In this document: positions 34,951-45,600 of the stretch, one piece after another
Position numbering within the stretch: position 1 is the first letter of the stretch
Layout: each line of letters starts with the position of its first letter
DNA from: Synaphobranchus kaupii
Taxonomy: Eukaryota > Chordata > Actinopteri > Anguilliformes > Synaphobranchidae
NCBI GenBank assembly: GCA_029718625.1
Contig: CM056377.1
Span: 36,346,457-36,410,456, forward strand
Direction of reading: 5' to 3'
DNA length: 64,000 bases
Notes under the pieces: model-generated
Told to the model about the DNA's origin: nothing
The model's database searches: none
The model's input: only the letters and a program-made list of their open reading frames with translations
Translations under genes and position numbers: made by a program

Positions 34951-37900
34951 GTGAGAATGCTCAGAGCAACCTGGGTAATGTAGTTTCTCAATGGGTTTTC
35001 AGATTTCTCTCGTCTCTTGTAATGGCCTTGGCTATACCTCCACACTATTGTGTGAATATGTGAATATGAAGTCTGTCTATACAAGATATTATCTGTCCTA
35101 AGGAAGAGCAACTGTTGTATGGAAAAAATAGTACTTTTTTTTTGTTTTAATCACGCGTATGGGAAGACTTTACACAGCTTTTAAAATTTTTATGAAGACA
35201 CTGTTGTAAACGTAATGAAGTAAAATCTCATTGTTAAAAGCAAACACGGAGTCAGGAGCCTGTGACGGAGAAATACAACCACCAAGGGAAAGTGATGACA
35301 CTGCTCTTAGCTGGAGAAGCATATAGGAAGTGATTGTGCATGAAGGCAGTGCTAGAGGCATCTCTCCTCTGTATGCATAGCTTCTTCCATTTTAAAGTAA
35401 TATGGCCACATTTTTCCTCGCTTGATGAGCATTGAGCAGAATTTTTGACCTGGATTAAATCACACCTAAATCTGGCTCTGTCGAAATTCAGCTGGTTAGA
35501 CTCTCTTAAGGGCCTGACTCAATCTGGTTATCCCATTCTTGCGTCACCCCATATTTATTTTGATAATATTTGAAATAAATACAAAATATAAAATATGAAT
35601 TTAATATTTTTATTTTTTATTTTTTTTAAACTTTATAAATTAAAAGAAATAACAAAATTATATCATTACATTTACATTTCTGTCTAATGAATGTGCATTT
35701 TTATGTTAACTAGTTTTTTTTTAAATAGGTGGCATTGTACTGTACCTTCTCAATTGTTTAAGCATCTTGTTCAATTAATTTCATTATTTGTCTTAAAGGA
35801 AAATTTTGCTTCTTTAAGATTCCACCAATGCAAAAATGTAGCGACGCAAATATACAAGTCAGAAAAATAACCTGATGAAAGTTCACAAAAAGGATCGTAT
35901 CAACACTTGATGACCTGATGATTCTTTATACAGAATGCACATGTGCATTTATAATACTGTTTTGGAGCATGTGCATGTTATTTGAATATTGGAAAGCCAG
36001 TTTAATCTTGGGAAAATGTATAAGGAAATGTTGGAGAACATTTTTCCTCTAGACATTATCAAAAATAAATAAGAATATGAGCAGCAGTTCAGAATGCTTA
36101 GTAGACGAACATGTCACTGTATGAAACATCACATTTATTTTCTGTGAACCGTTACCGTATGTGTGAATCACAGAACAAGATTACATTTTTTTCCAAGGTG
36201 GAGCACAAAAACAATAACACAGTCTTTAAACATTTAATGCCACATTTGGAGAAAAATAATTATCAAGCTGATCACTCAGGCAGTGAGACTGAAAGACAAT
36301 TTAAATCTGTAAATACCGTTGATCCAAGTACTAGAGAATATTCCTCAGAAATCCAAAACCAAAGCAAGCAACATTGAAATGCTGCGTTTTACATTAGATT
36401 CCATTCATTTGGCAGACGCTTTTATCCAAAGCGACGTACAATGAGTGAATAGCCAAGGTCATTGAACAGCTACAAACAGGTCAGATAAAAATGTTCATCT
36501 CTGTTTTACCCAAGAACATTTGTAAATGTTATTGAGCGAAACAGAGATGTTTTATCGGTATCCTGCCATAGGTCACTTTCAATGTGCTTAATCTGCTTGT
36601 GATATATTTGTCGTATCGGCCGTGGAGACTTCTCAAAACAAGTGTAATCAGCGAGAATGAATATGGCGAGCTGTTAGCCTCATAAATAAGCGTCAGAGTG
36701 TTTTATGATCTCGTGTATCTCAGTAGTGTGGGGCTGGGACTGCAGGGCTGTGTCATACTGCTTTGCCAAAGTTCTGCGTCACAGCAGAGAACCTCCTCCA
36801 ACACTGTGAGATCCAGCCTGACCCTCCAAAATCCCCCCTTTCTATAGTTCTGCATTATTGATGCGCTTCCTTTTAACTAAATTAGTTCACATGACTGATT
36901 TACTCAAGCGGAGTACCTTTTTATTCTTAAATGAGCTCATCTGGCCATTTTATTTCTGTCTTCACGTCGTCACTTTCATTTTGCCAAACTGGGGGGTTTG
37001 GGGGAGGGGGGGGGGCGGAGAACAAGACGAGTTGAGGAATGCACTGCCTAAAATATGAATGGAAACAAGTTGCCCCTTCTCTCAATCATCCACTGTGGAT
37101 AATAGGATCTCTAGGAGGTTTCTGTACGACTATTCAGCTGATTCATGGGAACACTGTGATGTATGAGGTGCCATCTTTGAGGAGAATGTTTTACATTTTC
37201 AAAGTCCTAAGAATAAGTGTGATAAGTTCCCATGGAACTTATTTCAGTTATTGAAGAGGTGGTTCCCAGCGTCTTGGCCAGGTTCTTTCTACGAAACACA
37301 TGCTCTTGTCCGCTTCCCTCTAGACGACTACTCTGATTGGCCTGCTGAAGACTGCTCGCCTGCTGCGATTGGTGCGCGTTGCGCGCAAGCTGGACCGTTA
37401 CTCCGAGTACGGCGCGGCGGTGCTCTTCCTGCTCATGTGCACCTTCGCCCTCATCGCCCACTGGCTGGCCTGCATCTGGTACGCCATCGGCAACGTGGAG
37501 CGCAACGGCTCCATCGGCTGGCTGCACTCCCTGGGAGACCAGCTGGGAAAGCCGTTCAATGAGACCATCCGGGGCTCCGGCCCCTCCATCAAGGACAAGT
37601 ACGTCACGGCGCTGTACTTCACCTTCAGCAGCCTCACCAGCGTGGGCTTCGGCAATGTGTCCCCCAACACCAACTCCGAGAAGATCTTCTCCATCTGCGT
37701 CATGCTCATAGGCTGTAAGTCAGAGCTCCGCTACATCCCGTCAGACCATTGACGTCATCTTATTCAACTGTCAAAGAGTGCTTTTCCAAACCTCACTAAG
37801 TCCAGTTTTGATAAACCATGTTTTTCAAGGTGGGTATAATTTTTCTGATAACTGGTTAGATATTTGCAGTTTTACTTTTACATTTTTGATTTTTCATGCA

Positions 37901-39028
37901 AAAAAACTCCACCAATTTAATTAAACAAAAATGTAGATTTTTTTTCAAAATTGGTAAGTGGGCTGAGTGAGTTTTGGAAAAACACTTTTCAATTAAAGGA
38001 CCTATTATTCATGCCAGCAGTGAACAGTAGCACTGATGCATAATATTATGAAAAGTGGTCTTTGATTTAGCATAGGGGTTCCCAACATTTTCTGATCCAG
38101 GGACCCCCAACCAGACTCAGAGTCAGCCAGGGACCCCCCATCATAAGTTAAAAAGGGTTATATTTTAAAAAGGTTTTATATTTTGAAATGATTTCCCAAA
38201 TATGCATACAGTGTATAGTCATTACATATCAAGTTTGGCCAGGGACCCCCCTACAGTACCTTCAAGGTCCCCCAGGGGTCCACAGGCCCCCTGTTAAGAC
38301 CCAACATTTAGTATGGTTCTGTAACAGATGGTGAGCAACCAAGGTTAAAGAGTAGAGTAGGTTAAAAGTAAATAGTTTGACATTGTGCCTCTATATCTAA
38401 AGAACTACTGTACTGGATCCACCATATTTCTCTTTTCATAAGGCTCTAGCCTACACCATTAATGTGATGTGCTGTGATGCGGTGATGTATAATAACAAGC
38501 CCAGGAATGCTGGGAAACTGAACCCAGTTAAAGTGATTGACAGTATTCATCCACACAGGAATCGCAGGTCTTCACACACAGCCAGGTTTATGTTCTCAAC
38601 CCCAGCATGTGAGAAATCAACAAATGACAAACATTGGAAAAATTGCCTTGCTGGCTCCCACACTGTTTCCTATTGTAAATATTTCCCTTCTGTACACTCA
38701 GTATGAGTAGGATAATCTTTTTCTGTGCTACTGTGACTTGGCCAACCGGATTCAAGTATTCTACGGATGTATTTAGACAGAACGGTCAATCAGTCAGGGG
38801 TGTGGTCATTTCAATTTCAGTTCATTCAGTTCAGGAAATGAATTGAAATTCTATTCAAAAGTGAAAAATGTCCATATAACAATATGGCCATTTAAAAAAA
38901 AAAAGATAATTAGCTGAACTAAAGTGGAATTGACCCCCACCCTTGCAATCAATAGACAAGCTGTTTAAAAATCCACAGATATCTGTTTTGCCCACTACCC
39001 TGCCTCAACCTGAGAGCTGAGGGACACG

Positions 39029-39059
<31 letters not shown>

Positions 39060-39622
39060 CATCAGGGGGACTTGCTGTTCCCCATAATGTGAGAACAGGC
39101 AAAAAAGAGTGACATTCATTACCCAGCGGACAGATATCTTTATCTCCCTGACCAGGATTGGCATTTCAGTCCCTGTGTATGTGGCGGCAGTGTGCACTGC
39201 TGCTTCTCCATGGAGGCACCTACGCAAGGTGAAATAACAGTTATCATCTTCTTGCAGGCTGGCTGCTAAACAATATCAGATAAGGAACAGCACTTTATTT
39301 ACTAGATATTTCATTAAATTATAGATTTATGCAAACATAAGCTTGTCAGACATGCCTTTTTTTAATCTGTCATGAGCCTCGAAGGAGAATTATGCAGGAG
39401 TGCCGCAGCTATATTTGGCTCCAAAAACAAGCTCCCTTCTCAGTGAGAAATCCTTCAAATGGCTGCCACATATATCAAAGTTAAAGTTTTTTTTTTAAGC
39501 ATTTTTCAGAACCGGCAGTGGAGCACGTGAACAGCAAATCACTTTTTACCTATTATGCTGTGGCTTCATACACATTCATCCTCCTCTCCCACTGCGCCCG
39601 CATGCGTTTCCTCACTCTCGTT

Positions 39623-39661
<39 letters not shown>

Positions 39662-42600
39662 AATCTCCGGATAGCCCTGATGTACGCCAGCATCTTCGGA
39701 AACGTCTCCGCCATCATCCAGCGCCTGTACTCGGGCACCGCCCGCTACCACACCCAGATGCTGCGGGTTCGAGAGTTCATCCGCTTCCACCAGATCCCCA
39801 ACCCGCTCCGTCAGCGCCTGGAGGAGTACTTCCAGCACGCCTGGTCCTACACCAACGGCATCGACATGAACGCGGTCAGTCCCGCAGCCCGCCTCTGGCT
39901 TAAAGCTGATGACAATCGTACGCGCAGATGTTACATCGCATGAATACCGAGTGACATTCTCTCAGACGTATCTTTCTGCAACTCTTAAATATGACCTGGA
40001 ATATTCATGTAATTACTCAAAATGTATTTCAGTAGCCCAATTCAGATTGTGGCTGGGTTTCCTGCTGGGCTGGGTGGTGCACGATTTGTGATAGAGGGAG
40101 GGTTTCAGTTGGCATGGTTACCCCAACCGCAGCCTTCTCCAGTCATTTATCTGCTCAATTAGGCACCTGCACATCAGTCTCCGTAGTTATTGAGTGTAGC
40201 GGCTCAGGTGGTCTAGCAGGTGGATTGCACTGTGAAGAAAGCAAGCGGCTGACTAAACACGCTTTGAAAACATACGTGTCTGTCTTCATCCTCCCAAACA
40301 AATATAAGATGTTGCAGTGATGAGACAACCCTACAGTTGTGAGCAAACATTCCAAATTGTTGAAGGTTCACTGAATATTGTGATAAGGTTATATGGCAAT
40401 AATTATGATTCTGATGTATTTCTGTAATTGTTGATATGCATTTTGTTTAGCTTAATGTGTGTATCACCATTTCGTAATGATAAAGAAATATGAGAATGAC
40501 CATCACATGCAGCAGAGATGACTGTGTTTGTCAATCAGTGCAGTTTTTAAGGCAGTTTTTAAAGAGAAGGAAGACTTGACTTTATTTCTGGCCTCTGCCT
40601 TGCTTGTGTTTGTCCCAAGAAAATGGCTCCCGGAAGCAGTTCATCTTTGTTACCCATCCAAAGCTGACCAATGGAGATTCCGGGTTGTGTGCGTTTCTTG
40701 AGTAGGTGACTTACAGTCTCCGTCCTGTCCTCTCCCAGGTACTGAAGGGCTTCCCGGAGTGCCTGCAGGCGGACATCTGCCTGCACTTGAACCGCACCCT
40801 CCTGCAGAACTGCAAGGCCTTCAAGGGCTCCACCAAGGGCTGCCTGCGAGCGCTCGCCATGAAGTTCAAGACCACCCACGCCCCGCCGGGCGACACCCTG
40901 GTGCACGCTGGCGACGTGCTCACCGCCATCTACTTCATCTCCCGCGGATCCATCGAGATCCTGCGGGGCGACGTGGTGGTCGCCATCCTTGGTGTGTAGT
41001 AAATACCGGGGTTAGGGTGGCATAAGGGTGGATCAGGATGGTGGGGCTAATACACTTTCCTTGCATTCAACATCATAGGTTGCTTCCCTTACGTTTAAAG
41101 TTTATTCTGCTCTAGCCACTCAATGCTGCATTTTTCAACTTAAAAAGAAAGCATCAGAAAAGAATGTCCTGTGATACCACACGCCAAGCAATCGATATTT
41201 TATCTTATATCCTTTACAGATGCAGCGCACTTATTTCAACACAGCTTCCCACAGCTTGTAAACTCCATATATTTCAACACGGCTTCCCACAGCGTGTAAA
41301 CTCCATATTCCAAGAGTTTTCTTTTATTGAGTCACATCTTCTGTTAAGATGCACAGAAAGTCAAAAATAAGCGCGTATCCCCGTGTGCAAAGCAGCAATT
41401 TGAGAACCTCACAGATGACGCAATCAATATTTAATACGTGCATGCTGCTTGCGTATTCAAAGGATATTTTTTGCCGAAATCCTGAATGGGTTGGAATCGG
41501 GAGTGGAAGAAGCCAGCAGTCGGAGTGACACATACAGCTCGGGGGGGGGGGGGGGGGGGGGGTGGGGGGGGGGGTGTCATTAAAGGTTCTCTAATGATGA
41601 TGGAGGGCACACGCCAACAGAAAAACGTCCCGCCGTGCGCAACAACGTGCTGAGCGAGCGCACGAGTGGATAATCGAGTGAGCAAATACGCGCGAGCGTC
41701 TGTGCAAGAGAAACTCAATTAAAGGGCCGTGAGAGACAGCAAGAAGGCATGCGCGCGCAGTATGCAATGCTGTCCGATTGGATACGGGTGCATGTAGGAC
41801 ATAATGAAGCTTTTGGTCCAGTGAATTGGCTTTGTAGCAGGCAGTGGAGCGTGTGCCGGGGTTGGTGATTTGCATGCATGTTGGTGAGTGTGCCGGCATT
41901 TGGGGGGGTCGATGTGAGCCTCAGAGAATGCCTCCTTTCTTTGATCAGCATTCTACAGTTCACTACCACAGTCAGCTAACTCTTGAGTTTAACAACTGCT
42001 GAATTAAAGAACACTGCCATCTAGCGGATGTTGATTGTTCCTGCAACAATATTCGGTGCACAAAATCATCAGCTGCAATTCCGTGTGATAATCTCACCAT
42101 ATTTGATTCTAACAAATGAACTTCCTGAAGTTTTTATTAAACAGATCAATTTTTCTTCATTGATTAAACTGTGCATTCTAATTTAAATAATAGTTCTAAA
42201 TAAATGGTTGCTTCCTTATTTGCATTAAAAGATAACATGCACATTTTCTTCTTGATGGTATTGGTAACTAATAAACCAAATTCTATTGAAAATAATATGG
42301 TAAATTTCACAGATTGACTATTTCCTAGGTATAAAATATGAGCCGAATGCTAAATGTTTTTTTTTTGTTTTTGTTTCACTCTGACCACATAGGGAAGAAC
42401 GATATCTTCGGTGAGCCCATCAACTTGTACGCCCGTCCGGGGAAATCAAACGCGGATGTGAGGGCGCTCACCTACTGCGATCTGCACAAGATCCACCGCG
42501 AGGATGTGCTGGAAGTGCTGGACATGTACCCCGAATTCTCCGACCACTTCTGGAGCAACCTGGAGATCACCTTCAACCTGCGTGATGTAAGTCAATGGAC

Positions 42601-45600
42601 CCCTTCACTCATCCAGTTTCATAACCCCCAGAGTCATGGAGGTAAAACTGCCATCAAATATTTTTACTTCAACTATTAACTCCATTCAGTATAATTACTG
42701 TATATAATATAATTGTAATTGAAAATCTGCATACTGAATAAAATTGATTCTTATATTATTGATTCTTGTAATCATCTATAGTTAGGCTGGCCAGACGTCC
42801 TCTCTTTTCCAGACATTTTTTCTTTTTTAGAACAAAAATATAAATCCGTCCACGCAGGATTTCTAAATTCCTCAAAATGTCTGGTTAGGTTTTGCTTATT
42901 CTGTACGCTGTATATGAACAAACAAATAGCCTAGCATTATGTTCATAACGCCCGTCCGCCCCGTACTCTTATTTTGAAATTTAATATATCATCACCCAAA
43001 TTTGGTATTATTTTTCACCAGACTGTGTTACCAGGGTTACCATTTACTCATGTAATTAATGTTAATCATCTGCCCATAGTCATCTGTCCATCAGTCTTTA
43101 TTTTAAGCTTCATGTTAGTGTCTGATTAAAGTGGGAAGGGTTAGCAGTGTGGTACTGCGAGGTAGCACTGCAGGGCACAAGGTACCAGTGTTCCCTGACT
43201 GATAGGGCAACATAATTAAGATATCTTAATTGCCTGATTTGCAATTATGATGTCTTGTGTGATTATTCTGCCAATTAGATTTCCAGCTAATTAATTTGGA
43301 GTCTATGGGTGTCTCACAAGAGGTTAGCGGTCTGAATCCAGGATGCTCAGTATACTTGCTCTGTTCTTTCTATGTAGTCACAGAAGGGCTATTAATGAAT
43401 CCCATGCAAATTATACGCTGCATTTATCCAACCTGACCACGGCACCTGGGAGTTAAATGAGCTCTTTGATAGAAAAACAACAATCACGCTTCTTGCTTTA
43501 GTTGTCTCAATAACATTTAGACCTGGACACCCATCTCCAGACACGCCAATTTAAGAAGTTAGAGAACAGACAGTGAGGAGGCTGTGGTTATGCTGTACTA
43601 ATACATTAATTGAACGATATATGTATATACAGTACCAGTCAAAAGTTTGGACACACCTACTCATAGAAGGTTTTTTTCCGTTATTTTTACTGTTTTCCAC
43701 ATTTTGGAATAGTAAAGACATCAAAACTATAAGATAACACAAATTAAATTATGCAAAAACCAAAAAAGTGTTAAACAAATAAAAAAAAGTCTTATATTTT
43801 AGATTCTTCAAAGTAGCCACCCTTTGCCTTGATAACGGCTTTGCATATTCTTGCCATTCTCTCAAACAACTTCTGTGGTAAACAGGTATTCCACAGGTAA
43901 ACAGGTGATGCCATCATGATTCTGTATAAAATGATATCAAAAGACTCCTGATATCTTATTTCCAGGTACTCTTAGAAGCAATACTATAACCTCTCTGCAT
44001 TTGAATGGATCTCTATGGGAATTGGGGGGTGGGACTAGATTAAGCTGTAAATTACATGGGAATAGTATGGAACCCACGGTTGGCTAAATGGCTGTAAGTC
44101 AACAAGGGTCTGAGGTATCAAACGAGCCTCAAACCATCACTCTGCTGCCAGATATGCAGTAGATATGGATGGATCACTTGAAGGATTGTTTCTCCTGACA
44201 AATTTTCCTATTGAACTCTATGGAAAAATACACACTGTCAATCACATACGTACGTACACTGTATGTTTCTTCTCCTGACTTTTTTCCCCATAGAGTTCTA
44301 TAGGAAAATGAGTCAGGAGAAATAACCCTTGCAGTGATCCATCCACATCTACTCCATATCTGGCCACAGAGTGATGGTTTGTGGCTCGTTTGATACCTCA
44401 GACCCTGGATGACTTACAGCCATTTAGCCAGTCATGTGTTCCATAATGTACGAGTGTAATTTACAGCTGAATCTAGTCTCACCCCCCAATTCCCATAAAG
44501 ATCCATTCAAATGCAGAGTGGTTATAGTATCGCTTGTAACAGTACCTGAAAATAAGATATTGAGAGCCTTTTGATATTGATGGGTCGCAGACTTCAGGAA
44601 GTAACAGCATGCAAAGGATATGCAACCAAATATTAAATATGATACTTTAAAAATACGTATGATCCAAGGGTTCACATACTTTTTCCAACAAAGCATTTAA
44701 TGTTGGATAATTTTGCTCAATAAATAAATTATAAAAGAATAATGTTTTTTGTGTTTTTTGTTGAGTTGGGTTCACTTTATCAAGTTTTAGGACTTAGATG
44801 AAGATGTGATCGCATTTTAGATCGAATTTATGCAGATATACAGAAAATTCTAAAGGGTTCACATACTTTTTCTTGCAACTATATATTCATACTTCCACAT
44901 TATTACCCATATGCCGATCATTTGAATGTAATACCCAAAACTATAACACCTATGCATACAGTGTACATCTGAGAGTTCACCTTGGCCTCTCTGCCCTCTT
45001 TAGACTAACATGATACCAGGCTCTCCGAGCAGTGACGACTCTGACTGCATCGGCTTCAACCGGCTGCGCAGACGCAAGCTGTCCTTCCGCCGCAGGACAG
45101 AGAAAGGTGCAGTAATGCTCTGGCGCCCTTGACCCCTAACCCTCCTGCAATGGAGATTCCTGTCATAGACCAGGCTGATATTAAACAAGGTTGTAGGTGC
45201 TTCTCATAGAACATTCTGCAGCCAAAACATTCTTTGTGACTAACCATTTTCTGGAAGCCAGAAAATGTATTTTCAAAGCAAAAGAAACATGTCACGAAAA
45301 TAAGGTCTTAGGCCTCACAAAACAATGCCTAAAAATAATACTCTTGACTTGTTTCTAAAAATTAGGTCAACTATATCTGTATTCTTTTTATCCGTTTTTA
45401 TGTTCAGGAGTAATCCGCTATTCTCTATGGGAAATAGCTGATGGCCTAAATCTGTGTGAATACGTGTCATGAGTCTGCCTCTCCCCTCAGACGACGCTGA
45501 CGCAGGAGAGGTCAAAAAGACCCAGAAGCCTGTGCGCAAGGGGAGGAAGTCCGTCGCCAGCAACCAGGGAGAAGGCCGTAAAGCGGAGTGGGAGAGGCCT

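Larger units (their letters stand above)
37715..39674 (+). other. kcnh2: kcnh2 intron 7
   Basis: GTAAGT to CCGGATAG. Contains a hAT-like non-autonomous element at 38073-38300, a (CA)n run at 39032-39059 and a (CT)n run at 39625-39657 that forms the polypyrimidine tract of the exon 8 acceptor. Confidence 0.85.
40992..42392 (+). other. kcnh2: kcnh2 intron 9
   Basis: GTGTGT to CCACATAG, 1401 bases. Holds a 38-bp direct duplication at 41233-41308 and a poly-G run at 41541-41574. In humans an alternative polyadenylated isoform ends in intron 9; no candidate poly(A) site is asserted here. Confidence 0.85.
42587..45003 (+). other. kcnh2: kcnh2 intron 10, the most transposon-laden intron
   Basis: GTAAGT to CTCTTTAG, 2417 bases. 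Contains the second copy of the 4.9-kb repeat (42783-42990), a Tc1 left end with transposase remnant (43630-43895), the palindromic core shared with 23 kb (43920-44650) and another Tc1-type terminus (44836-44880). Together these make about half of the intron. Confidence 0.85.
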
